A stretch of 64,000 nucleotides of DNA from Macrostomum hystrix (lineage: Eukaryota; Platyhelminthes; Macrostomidae): assembly GCA_950097015.1 (NCBI GenBank), contig CATNEN010000001.1, positions 6,557,501-6,621,500 on the forward strand, in the 5' to 3' direction. Below the pieces are notes generated by a model that was not told where the DNA came from, ran no database searches, and saw nothing but the letters and a program-made list of their open reading frames with translations. Within the stretch, counting starts at the first letter, position 1, and the number at the start of each line of letters is the position of its first letter. The position numbers and the translations under genes were made by a program. Shown one piece after another: positions 33,214 to 50,700 of the stretch.

Positions 33214-35025
33214 GATCAGTAATAAAGATTTTCTGATTTCCAATGATATATCACAGCGTTTGCTGTCATGTAGATTAATTGGCCATCTCCTATGTGATAT
33301 ATAGTCAAAGATGTAGCTTCGGTTGCCAATAGCAACGCAAGCCGGAATTGTCAACAATGGAAAAACTTCCTATTTTAGCATCATCCAAACGAAAAATTAT
33401 TGGATAGGTGCGTTGCCATTCCTTATTAGCACGTAGTTATATAATTAACAATCTATGATAATTGATTGATTGGTTGTGACGCTGAACACTCTAATATTGT
33501 CCACGAAAGAAACGTGCAGCTCGACTTGACTATGCCACAATATACAGAGCCCAGTACAATCGCCATTGTCCCTCTTAACAATGCCGGTCAAGTTGTAAGT
33601 GCAGCCAAATATCTGCAAATAATTCTGTTAATGAGGCGCCCTTTTCGTCAGACTAACGCCCACTGCACATTCCCCACGAACTCTCTCGAAAAAAGTAAGA
33701 GCTTTTGGATTTTAAGTACTCCCATTTAGGCACCAATTTCCATTCTAACAAAAATCCTTCAAATAAAAGTGTAGCAAAACACTACAGACTTTTATTGCCT
33801 AATTCGGTTAATTGGTTAGTGTTCAGCTAACTGAATAGGTAATTTAGCTTTCGTTTATTATGCGCATTTTTCGAGATTTTCCGGGTTCGTTCTCGGTCCT
33901 TTTGTCAGTGGCTGAATTTACCAGATTTTGGTCCAATAAAAACGATTATAAATTCTGTGTAATAAAACATTCGTTTAATAATGCCTACATAATAATTAGT
34001 AGTGAAGTCCTAATAAAATAGTATTTAGTGATTATTTTTATTTTTGCTTCATTACAAGCCATTATAAAAATGTAGTGAGAACTCAGGAGAAATATTCTTT
34101 ACTTTATATTTGACATTTATTTTGAATTTTAAATTAATTTGATTTACTTTTTACATTAAGTTTCACTTTTCTATTTAAACGCGCACGCAATCTATTGGTG
34201 TTGATTTATTATTTTTTTTAAAATAAGGTAAATTATTCGTAATTGGATAATTTATTTAATTCAAATAATTTAATTGCTTTATTTTGTATTGTAAGTAAAA
34301 CAAAGCTTAATAACGTGATTTTTATATCGGAAACCAGCTCAGTAAAAACATTTCCAGTGCTTCATTTTTAAGAAAATTGCGCTCGTATAGTTTATCAAAC
34401 TCAATTTAAATATTGTTTCAAGATTTTAATAACAGACACAGAAAGTAAGTTAACTTTTGCTTAGAAAGTAAAATAAATACTTTCTAATAGAAAATTCTCG
34501 ATAGCAAATAGACTGCTAGCTGTTGAATTAAAAAAGCGAGGAATATATAGCATTATACAACGAGTATACAGCTGTATATAGTACAGTATACTCGTATGTA
34601 GTGAAATCGGTCAATTTATTGATAAGCTTGGTTGCTATAGTCACTGAAAGTCACTGAATAAAATAGACATTATACGTGTGCAGATTCTAACACAGCTATT
34701 AACTATAAATCAATGAATTGATGAGAAAGACGAAAATGAGAGTAGTAGATAAAATCCATAAAACTACAGCAGGAAAAGCTATAAAAGTTCAAAATACTGA
34801 GTTCTTTATCACGATCGATTCAATGAAACTTGTGAATTGTGAATAAATATTAGTTGACAGTAAAATATATGCTTGTGGTTTGCAAACACAGTATAGACAG
34901 AGGACTTAAGAGCTAAAATATAAGAAACAAAATAGATTAAAGTTCAATACATTAAGTGATTCCTTTGTCTATCTGTCTATCTGTCTTCCCCTGTCTCTGT
35001 CGAAAAAGCAAGATTCTGCAAGATT
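33214..35025. other. Spacer between the two DEG/ENaC genes
   Basis: About 1.8 kb, AT-rich. It should contain the promoter of DEG/ENaC-1 and the 3' UTR of copy 2. A short open frame at about 33466-33729 has no family resemblance. No element recognised. Confidence 0.5.
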
Positions 35026-35029
35026 CAGG

Positions 35030-35485
35030 GACTGAAGTCTCAGATTCAGGGACTGATGTCTGAGGGATTCAGGGACTGATGTCTGAGGGATTCAGAGACT
35101 GATGTCTGAGGGATTCAGAGACTGATGTCCGAGAGATTCAGAGACTGATGTCTGAGAGATTCAGAGACTGATGTCTGAGGGATTCAGAGACTGATGTCTG
35201 AGAGATTCAGAGACTGATGTCTGAGGGATTCAGGGACTGATGTCTGAGGGATTCAGGGACTGATGTCTGAGAGATTCAGAGACTGATGTCTCAGAGATTC
35301 AAGCACTGATGTCTGAGAGATTCAGGGACTGATGTCTTAGAGATTCAGGGACTGATGTCTGAGGGATTCAGGGACTGATGTCTTAGAGATTCAGGGACTG
35401 ATGTCTGAGAGATTCAGGGACTGATGCATGAGGGATTCAGGGACTGATGTCTTAGAGAATCAGGAACTCATGTCTGATAGATTTG
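35030..35485. repeat. 23-bp minisatellite 3' of DEG/ENaC-2
   Basis: About 19 copies of GATTCAGGGACTGATGTCTG plus AGG/AGA. It lies just downstream of the stop codon of DEG/ENaC-2 (35547), probably in or beyond its 3' UTR. Confidence 0.92.
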
Positions 35486-35546
35486 GAGGCTGAGGTCCCT
35501 GAATGCACACACAATCAGGCAGGTGCTTCATTCCGGCGCTGAATCC

Positions 35547-41314
<5,768 letters not shown>

Positions 41315-41349
41315 CTGCTCGAAAAGTAAAGTGTCCAAAGAAATTTAGA

Positions 41350-41965
41350 AACGTTTTGAGTCCTATTTCTCAGCAGAAGACCAACTGTCAATGTGTCAGC
41401 CTTTTTATCCCAAAATAGTCTCGATCGATGTGAAATTAATACCAATCCAAATGTGACAGAGCGCTCACTTAGATTAATTACTATAGGCTATGTATGGTAG
41501 ATGTGAAAGATAATAAATATCATCTAGTTAGCACCCTTAATTGGCAGCTGCAATCCATGCTAAAAGCAGGAAGTGGATAATAAAGGACAAATCTGTTATC
41601 CATACACTAGTGCTAGATTGCATTTGCTGGAGTGTTTTCTGAATTCTAACCAATTTTTTCTGGTTAATCAATATCAAACACAGAAAATAGCATAGTAAGC
41701 AAACATTGAGTGAACTAATGTAATCACTGCAGATATGCAATGACAATGCTTTGATTGATTTGATTGCTCTCTCTCGCGCTCTCGACGTCAAAACGAAGCG
41801 TTTTAAATTAGCTAATTTTTTTATTCAATTTGCAATATCACCTAGCTATGTAGGCATGATTGTGAGTTGGAGTCAAATGTTCAAAAGAGCAGTCTTGATT
41901 CGATTTTAAAGAGATATTCTAATAAAAAAAGTATGTCTGTTCAAATTCGTTTCTTCTTTGTTTAC
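41350..41965. other. Upstream region of DEG/ENaC-2
   Basis: AT-rich DNA 5' of the channel gene, presumably including its promoter. Nothing distinctive is recognised before the SINE-A at 41967. Confidence 0.5.
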
Positions 41966-41966
41966 A

Positions 41967-42187
41967 GGGGTCGTAGCCTAGGAATTAAAGCGCCAGACTC
42001 ATGTCTTGGAGGTCGGGGGTTCGATTACCGACTCCACTGGAACAAGTTTTATTCTTTTAGCAAGACAGCAAACTCTGATGCAATTCACTCAGGTTTTAAA
42101 TCAATACCAGCATTAGCTGGGATAATTGAGGGGTAGCTGTGGCTGTGCTGTCAGCTGCACATCGGGCCTAATTAAGACAGGTATGCC
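41967..42187 (+). mobile_element. SINE-A copy (intergenic)
   Basis: tRNA-like head (GGGGTCGTAGCCTAGGAATT with CGGGGGTTCGATTACC), a partly deleted body and the tail GTGGCTGTGCTGTCAGCTGC. It lies between DEG/ENaC-2 and the 42501-47351 gene. Confidence 0.78.
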
Positions 42188-42500
42188 TATCATATAGTTT
42201 TATTGTTTCCAATCTAACTAAAACAGAAATCTAAGTTCTGATTACCAGTTTGTAACTGTGTTGGCTTATTTGGTTTTAAAAACGACAGTTCTATGATAAG
42301 AATTTCTAGCTCGTAGAAACACAAGACTAAACAGTAGGCATTTAGGGACAGAAGGACGAATTATTTACAAAAATGTTGGAAGCTACTGATTGCTACTAAA
42401 AAGCTGAAAATTTACCAGTCTGTTAGAAAGAGCAGTTATAAAACATATCAACGTGGGAAGAACTTCAAAAATTGAGTTTATTTGTGTACATAAACAAATA

Positions 42501-45500
42501 TTAGTATTTCTTTTCGTTGTCCAAATCTCTCTGACGACGGGCGTTGACTTTGCGAATAATGATCTGCATCATCTTGTCGGTGAACACTCGCCTGTCCGAC
42601 TCTTCCATCTCGTCTAGTTCGCCTTCGCGTAGGACCCTGCCAAACACCTGGCGTTCCGCATCCCGCATATCTTCCGTGTGCTGTACAATTCCCAGACGAG
42701 TGACGTCGTTCAGCACGTCCGTGTGAGCGCCGGAGCCGTGACAGGCTGACCGATTTTTTATTTGAAGGGGGTGACAATTAAATCTAGTATATTAGACTGG
42801 CTAAAATACCCCCCATTGACTATAGAAAATGTATGTTCACATTCAAGATAAAACCTTGTACCTAAAGACTTCTGGCTTTACGAGAGGAATTAAGTATAAT
42901 AGACTTGCTATAGTTTAGTATAGCAGCTGTTAGTACCATTATGTTACTATTTTTCTTGTTTCTTCTTGTTCGGAAGTATCTACTTTAACAGCAAGAGCAA
43001 AAGGAACTAAAAAATTACCTTTTCTGGCTGCATGGGCGGTTGCCTCAACCATGCCGACAATCATCTCCAGAGCTTGCGCCTCAGGCTCCAGTTCATGCAC
43101 CGTATTCTGCGCCTTCTTGTACCAAGGCAGCGGCGAGTAGTGCGTAGCTCTGCTAGGCGGCGGCGGGAACAGAAACAGCTCGCCGGCGCCAGACTCGCCA
43201 GTGGCCGGTCGATTCCAGCCAGCGGTGCCTAGTCGCAGTGTGGCGTCTCCCGCGCCCTCCTGGCCCTTGCGCAGTTCCATCCGCAAGCGTCGCATCTCCT
43301 CTTCGTGTCTTTGCTGATCTTCAAGTCGGCGAAGTTTCTCAGCGCGCACCTGCTCGTCTAGGTATTCGCGATCGCGCCTTAACCGTATGAGCTCCTCTGC
43401 GTCCTCCTTGGCTTGTCGCTCGCGTTCGATTCGCAGCGCCTCTTCAGCGGCTTCGCGTTTCACTTCGCTCCGGTGAAGCTCGTCCTCCAGGCCGAAGATG
43501 CGCTGCTTGTCTGCTTCACGCTGAACTCGGCGGCGCTCTCGCTCGTCGGCTCGAACCCGATCGGCGCGGCCTTCTTCAACCAGCCATTGGCGCCAGTTGG
43601 GCTGAATGCCTCCGTCTACACGGCCAGTGTTTGGGTCTGCATAATGGCGAACAAAGGTGTTACGTACGCTTCGAGATCAGATATTGCTTCACACCTCTAA
43701 ATCCCTTTTTGTTATTTTGATAGATCCTCGATAATACCCAACCAGTTGGACCAGACTACAGCTATGTACAGCTATTCAGTCCGTGGAATGAGGGCGCCGA
43801 ACCGCCATACTCAACTAAATTTATATTTCCAGCTGAATGCATTGAAGCTATGAGTACTTAAGCACACATTTTTTACCGGGCTTCCGGTAGAAAAGCAAAG
43901 GGCAAGAGGGCTAACTATCCCTAACTCATACCTGTAGGCAACCTCCTTGCAAATATCATTGTTAGTAAGGTGATCAGCTGATAATCTACTCACTCTGAGT
44001 TGGATCCAGAATCGGCGCCGTCTTATCAAAGTTGATGAGTCTGTACAGGTCCGAGAAGTAGAACCTGTTGATGAGGTACTGAAAGTCTCGCGCCTGCAGC
44101 TTCAAGCCCTCGGTCTTGAGCGCCTTCTCGAAAGCTGCCAGCTAAAAGGAGGATTTCAAACATCGTTTTTGCATCGATCACGGCTAATAGATCACGATAC
44201 GAGCTACCTACGTTTGCACCAGCTTTCAGGGGCGCCTTCATCAGGATGAAATAGCAGGCCACAGAGATGGCTAAGAATTCCTCTTGCAGGCCTGGCATGT
44301 CCAGCGACACCACGTATTGATCCCAGATAAACAGCAGGGCGTCCATGCTCAGAATACCTAAAATGAAATTGACGTCTTTGGGTTGTCGACACTCGACCCG
44401 CAGCCAACTGGGAGATTTCACCCGCTGAACCTTGAGAACACACAATTCCACTTGACGTAAATCGCCTAAAAGCCCACAAGCCTTGTACAAGGACCACTAG
44501 GAGTAAAGGAACTCCTATCTGCGACTAAGTGTGGCCTTTCTCAGAAAGTCTCGCCCAGGGACATTGCCATTTATCCACTAGACTCCTAGTTGAATTATAC
44601 ATCGTTATTTAGGTACCCGGCCCTGAGGTACCACGGGGATATTTCAGATACCCACTGCCAACTCTACGTTAGCTCCCAAACCGATTTATGGTGGTTTTTT
44701 ACTCACCGACAAAGAATGGCTTGAGCATAGTCTTCATTAGTGGCATCATGGCTCCTGCCAGATAAAAGTCGTCCTCCTGATTCGAAAAATCGGCTCCGTG
44801 CTCCCGCCCAGGTGCCAGGGCTGTTGCAAAAATGTTGACAATCTCAGCGTCCGCCTGTCTAGCCAGTGAGATTACTCTGGCTGCGAAATGTTTCAAAGCA
44901 GATTCGTTCTCTTCGTGGCCAGTGTCCACCATGAATTTTGGCCGGCTACTCATGAAGGTGAAGTATTCCTGTACGAGTACTTCAATTACGCTGGTTGGCG
45001 GTGGTTCGTGTCTGGAAGGCATTGACAATAAGTACACTGGCTTCAAGTAAAGTGTCAATATTTTTAGTAAGCTGTACGCACTGAAGTATCGTTAATTCTG
45101 CCCATAACTCCGCTCGCCCGTGAGCACACACAATCACACAAATTTAAACGCAGGCAAACACACGCAGTTTGAACGTCTGAACACCTGTTCTCATCGTCGT
45201 TCTGATGATAATAATAACTGCTTTGAGGGCTGCGGGCAATGGCACATCTGTTTGGTGACACTAGACCCACAGCCAGCGAGAAGGCGATTCTGCCCATTTC
45301 ACAGACTCCTGAGCACACACGCACACAGATACTGTACGCAGGTACACACTCACACAAGTGTCTACATCTGGTCTGACTTTCTCATCTTCAGGCCGTGTAC
45401 ACTTCACTGTGCCTTGGAGGTTGGCCCTCGAGGAGCGAAAATTGCACAAGCCCCCAAGCCTTCTCTCTGAGGCTGCGCCCAAAATTGTTATGGCCTGGCC

Positions 45501-47351
45501 GCGAAATCGAGCTCTCGGTCGCTCACTCGTTTGAAAATTTTTGCTTTTCGGCTCCCTTAAAAGCTGAGGACTTGAACGAAAATGCACCCACAATTTTTCA
45601 TTCGTCGCATCTACTGCCTAAAGCGCTGTTCATTATAATTATTCGAATACGATTACTAACCTAGCAATCTTGTGCTGAATAACCTGCAGAAATGGTGCGA
45701 TAAGCAGGATTTCCGAGTCTGTTAGGCGCTGCTGCGAGCTCTTCATGGCATGGTAATAAGACAGGACGGCTTTCATAGCGTACCAGGCACCAGTAGAACC
45801 GTGCATGTCCTTCAGGCTCGGCTCCTTTGATAGAATCTGTTTGCAACGCTCGCTAATTCCATAGTCGTCTATTGAGATTGCTTGCTGCGGATTAGAGTGC
45901 AGCATGCGCTGGTACTGCTGCAGCACTGCGAGAATGACGAAATAAGTAATTGGTAGGAATATTTGTTTTAGTAGGCTGCTGGAAGACGTGAATCGTTTTC
46001 ACAATATTAAAGAGGCCACAAAAGAGTGACAGAAAGTAAAAGTGGTACACTTAAATCGATAGCCCAACCAGATACTGAGGGACGGCCCACAAGAAACAGA
46101 GTGACAGTAATAATACTTGCAGGAGGGCTGCGGGCAATGGCACACCATTTGGTGACACTTGACCCGCAGCAAGGAGGCAATTCCGCCCATTAGGCTGACT
46201 CCTGAGCACACACGCACACAGATACCGAACGCAGAAATTCGCTTACACAGGGTGTCTATACATCTGCCCTGACTTTCTCATCGTGTCGAGAGAGACTGTT
46301 AAAGCTGCATCCTTAAATGAATGTAGCCTCGAAACGGAATCGAGCTTAGAAACCTTGGTGCGAGAGGCAAACGCGTTAGTCGTTCTCCCATTCATCCCCC
46401 ACCACTGAGTGACAGCTCATTAGATCGAAGCTCAACTGACAGCCCTGCAGAAGTGAAGACCATCAGAAACTGAGTGACAGCCAAAAAGAAATGCTTCATA
46501 TAAAGGGAGTGAAATTCCGCAATAGAAGATCTTAAGAAACCGACGATAAGCAATGCAATTCGAAGACACAGAGAAGCTTGCTCACCGTACTCATTGGTGT
46601 AGTATACACGCCAGACGTGCAGTCGCAGTCCAGTTGGAAGCGATTGATTTAGGAATCGCACAAACTGGGCCTTGAGATCCGGCCATTTGTACAGCAGCGA
46701 CACGATGCCCTCAACAACGCCTGCATGGATCGCTTCTGATCGGGTCTGGTAGGGGCTGTTCAATTCAAACTCCTTGCTCACCTGGTCGTTTAAGTTTGTC
46801 TCAGTAGCGCGAGATAAGGCGTGGAAAAGGTTCTGATGAGATTCACCTAAGTGGAGTTTAAAATAGAAAATATATATACAAATGTATTAAACAGGGATGA
46901 TTTTTTACTAAGGGCAACCGCGCGAGAAAGCAAACTAAAATGTAGCTTTTCAAAAAAGATAATTTTAGACAACTTCTTATTGCATTTTCAATTCCTCACT
47001 TCCAGCCAGCATTCGAAGACCCTTCTCCTCAAAGAGAATTTTCTCAGCTTCTGACAAGTCTGTGAACTGTTGAACGTGACTCTCGACTAACTGCTGCTGA
47101 ATTGCGTCCTGCAGTTCACCAAGAAAGCCGTTCCATTCCTGCAATAAAAAACATGGTGTAAGAATCTAATTGTTAGCAATTTGGCAGTTAGCAGTTAGCA
47201 ATCATAGCAATTACTGTGGCTTTGGTTTAGGGCCACTTCTTTATGTTATAAGCTGCTAAAAGAGACTTTTATCCGCTACCTTTGTCGTAGCAACATCATC
47301 CACCGACTGATTCAACCACAAAGGACTTTTTGAGTCAAATACGTGCGCCAT
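42501..47351 (-). CDS. 732-aa helical and coiled-coil protein, possibly TBC-like; family not identified
   Basis: Nine exons join in phase to exactly 733 codons: 47280-47351, 47000-47138, 46586-46846, 45661-45925, 44707-45011, 44212-44357, 43994-44141, 43019-43636 and 42501-42745 (TAA). The first exon opens ATG-GCG-CAC. Residues about 80-440 are alpha-helical. They contain GLRLHVWRVYYTNEY (exon 3) and GILSMDALLFIWDQYVVSLD (exon 6), reminiscent of the Arg-containing helix and the WD helix of TBC Rab-GAP domains, but I do not see the catalytic Arg and Gln fingers, so any GAP activity is doubtful. Residues about 460-570 form a long Arg/Glu-rich coiled coil, followed by a Gly/Pro-rich linker and a final helical segment. 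No signal or membrane segment. Function unknown; scaffolding is an inference. It is transcribed away from the TLCD gene. Two introns carry SINE-B copies. Confidence 0.82.
45215..45535 (-). mobile_element. SINE-B copy in an intron of the coiled-coil gene
   Basis: Minus-strand SINE-B starting with the GGGCTGCGGGCAATGGCACA 3' end and running to the head at the right (complement of CGAGAGCTCGATTTCGCGGC). The CTGAGCACACACGCACACAG segment and the CACAGTGAAGTGTACACGG body are present. Confidence 0.78.
46115..46400 (-). mobile_element. SINE-B copy with internal deletion
   Basis: The GCAGGAGGGCTGCGGGCAAT end, GACTCCTGAGCACACACGCA and CTGCCCTGACTTTCTCATCG are intact, and the head reads CCTTGGTGCGAGAGGCAAAC. 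The segment with the conserved GTGTACACTG body is deleted or degenerate. Confidence 0.75.
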
Positions 47352-47734
47352 TTTCGTAGCTGCTGAAAAGAATGTGAGGTGATCTCGATTATGAAAATAT
47401 TTCTTCCAAGTTTATTTTGAATATTTCCTAAAATCGGTGAAGCTTTTTTAGAAGTATATTTACTAGTTTTTCTATTCAATTTTCACTAAATAAGCAATCT
47501 ATCTGACATACTATCTAACATTTTTTTATTTAACACTCTTAAGCTAAATATAACATTTTCTATTGTTATAATACCTTAAATGAGTTACTAGAACTTTAAA
47601 TTACACCGAACTTACGTATTTTGTCTAGGTTGTACACTGACAGTTCGTGATTTGTCATAATTCTATAAATTTACGTTGCTGTAACGTTTTAGTTTAATCT
47701 GCCACTACATTTTAAAGTTCAAGTGCCTTAAGTC
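47352..47734. promoter_or_regulatory. 383-bp divergent promoter region
   Basis: The start codons of the 732-aa gene (minus, 47351) and the TLCD gene (plus, 47735) are only 383 bp apart and face away from each other, so both promoters and 5' UTRs must fit here unless upstream non-coding exons exist. The sequence is AT-rich with no obvious TATA box or CpG island. This is inferred from gene layout. Confidence 0.5.
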
Positions 47735-50700
47735 ATGGTCTCTGAGGCGATTACTTCCGTTTTTCCTAACGATACTGATGTCGTGTCAGTTAAGGGTGGT
47801 TATGGTGTCATGTTAGGCACAATCATTTTCTTTAACATTTTGAATCGCGTCGTCAGCTACATCGGAGTTCCTGTAGCAGTTGTTAAGCATGCAGTAAATA
47901 AGGAGGAGGAAGCATGGAAGTGGAAGAATCTTTTGCTGTCCTGGATTCATGCATTTATTATTGGCCTTTGGGATATTTTGTGGTAAGAACTTTTTGTGTA
48001 GTTTACGAATTTTAATTGTGAACTATATTATATAACTCTGAATATTAGTTAAAATATTGTAATCGTCTGCTATTCACAAATTTTGAAATATATAGCCACT
48101 AACAATGTAGCTGAAGCCGGAAATATGCCTGAAATATAGTAATGTGGCCTAAGCTAAAGTTTGGCTACACTTGATTATAATCAACTTGATTATAATAGTT
48201 ACTATAGCTGTTAATCAAGTAATACTAAAAATGAAAACAATATGTCTATTGTTGTTTGTAATGTTGAAAATATTAAAAAGATGTTTGCTTCCATTTAATT
48301 GATCACCTTTTTGCAAATTAATTTTTTTTGTTTTTCTCTGAATGAATATAATTGACTTTTGTAACAACTACTTTTGTTATATTGAAAAAATGGATAGTTA
48401 GAGTGTAATAACTTGATATAGTAAATATAAAAAAATTATTGAGAAATATATAAAACAACTGCCTTTTTTATGTGTAACACCACTTACTGTGTTAGAGTGC
48501 CAGATTAGGGTAATGTATCATCAACCAAACAAGAATGTGTATTTTTTTAACTTCAAACCTAAGCTACAGATTTTCTATTTAAGATATGATGATAAATCAA
48601 AAGCCAAGTTATAGAAAGCAGTTACATCTTTCTAAAAAGTATCTACTTTTGCTATTTTGTCAAATAGAAAAAAATTTATTCCTTCTTTTTATCTAAAACC
48701 GAACAATGATTTTCATGTATCTTCAAACCAAACAGAATTTGATGTTTGGTTTTACAATTTGAGTGAGTGGTTTAATCTTATTTTAAGGAGTGAACTATCA
48801 TGAATTATGTAATTTGAAAGCATTTTCCATGCTCTATAAATAACTACATTTATGGTCATTTAATTGGCAAGCAACCATATACAATCTTCGTCTAAAGTAC
48901 ATACGGAAAAATGTTGTTAAAAAGTATGCTTTTGCAATAAAAATTTCTACTGAAACATCAAAATCTTTCTTTCCTCTTAATGCTTCATTGCACATCATGC
49001 CTCAGCTTGTAGATAATTTCTTCAACTTTCAAATGAGTTGTTCTGTGAAACACAATAGCTTGTTTCTGTCTTGTACGAGACCAAGGAAGGAGTCAAAATT
49101 CTTGTTCGGTTTTGAAGATACACTGTTCGGTTGATGATACATTACCCTATTTTTGGTTCCTAAATCTAGCCTTCACCTTATTTGTTTTTGAAATCTAATA
49201 ATTCTTATATTAAGCAATCTCTTTATCCCGTTTATCCCATTTTGACTGCTTAGAAGATAAGGTCAATTTATGCTATTGTCTCTTATTTATAGCTATAATT
49301 TGAAAGTTTATAAACTTTAGTATTATTATTATAAACTAGGATGTATAAAATATACTTTCATTTATAATTTAGCACCTCTTCTATGTAGCTACTTGCTTAA
49401 AAAAATTATTGTAGACAGGCTGCAGGCAATGGCCTATAATTAAGTGACACTAGGGATTAGACCTACCGCTAGGAATGGGGCAATTTTTTTCCGTCTATTC
49501 CATTGGCTCCTTACCATACAAGCATGAACAAAGACTGTTGGCATATATATATTCATAGATTTTTCTATCTATGCTTTCTTTCTCATTGTCAGAAAGTGTA
49601 TATTCTCACTGTGTACTTTTTAGGTTAGCCCTCAATGGCATGAATTGCACAATAAGCCCCATAACTTTCTCGTTAGGGCTGTACCCCCAAAAATGTTGCC
49701 TTGTTACCAATCAGACTCAGAGACTTTGGTACAAAAGGCAAGGGCATAAACCACTCTGCCACTTGACTTCAATAACTTATTATACATTTCAAGCCATTTT
49801 CAATCTATCCAAAGCAATCCAAACCAGACAGCCTTTCATTTTGTGACTTAGTGTCCCCATCTTAGCATTAGTATTCTTGGTCAATATTTTAGTTATAATA
49901 TTCAATTTTTTATAACTTTTTGTCTCATCTATAGGAGATGTTGTTGCCTAGTGGTTAGGGCGTTGTCGACTCACAACTTGAAGGTGGGTGTGGCGTCCCC
50001 CCCAGTCCAGTCCATGGACTGAAAAGCTGTACATAGCCTTCAGATGTGCCACGCAATAGCTGCGGCTGTGCTGTCGGCTGCACATCTGGCCCGATTGGGG
50101 CAGGTGTAATCAATTATTATTATTAATTATTTACTATATAACATTTTGTCTTATCTAATATAGACCCTATATAGAGATAAAAGTTCTAGAAATGAATTAG
50201 AAGCAGTCAGGTACACAATCAATATATATTCTAAACTGTACTTTTATTTGGTGTTAGTAGTGTTGTATTAAAAGCTATCTGCATTACAGAATTTTCCGCA
50301 TATTTGCTAATTGATGGGTACCTATTTAGGTTGTTATAACATTTTCTTGTGCTGATATTGTTCAAATGCATTTCTTCTATAGATGCATAAATATTATATT
50401 AAATCCTTTGTAGCTTTTACTACTATCCTGAGATATGGCAAGACCTAATCACACATATCACGCCATTCACCTACTACATGGTGGCTGTATCTACAGGTGA
50501 GATTTCATTTGAAATATAGCTAATCCTTGTTTTGTATTTACTTGCAACTACAGCCTTTTAAACCTGGGATTAAACAAGCTATACTCGTCACTAAATATAT
50601 GATACTTAGAAGCTTAGTTGATACTAAATGGGCTTTGAAAATATCCCTCTCTTTGAGTTGGGATTTAAATTTTTTGTACAACTCGCTCAGAATCCATTAA

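Noticed and set aside
33466-33729. 87-codon plus-strand frame between the two channel genes
   Set aside because: No family resemblance, no acceptor or promoter context, and low-complexity surroundings.
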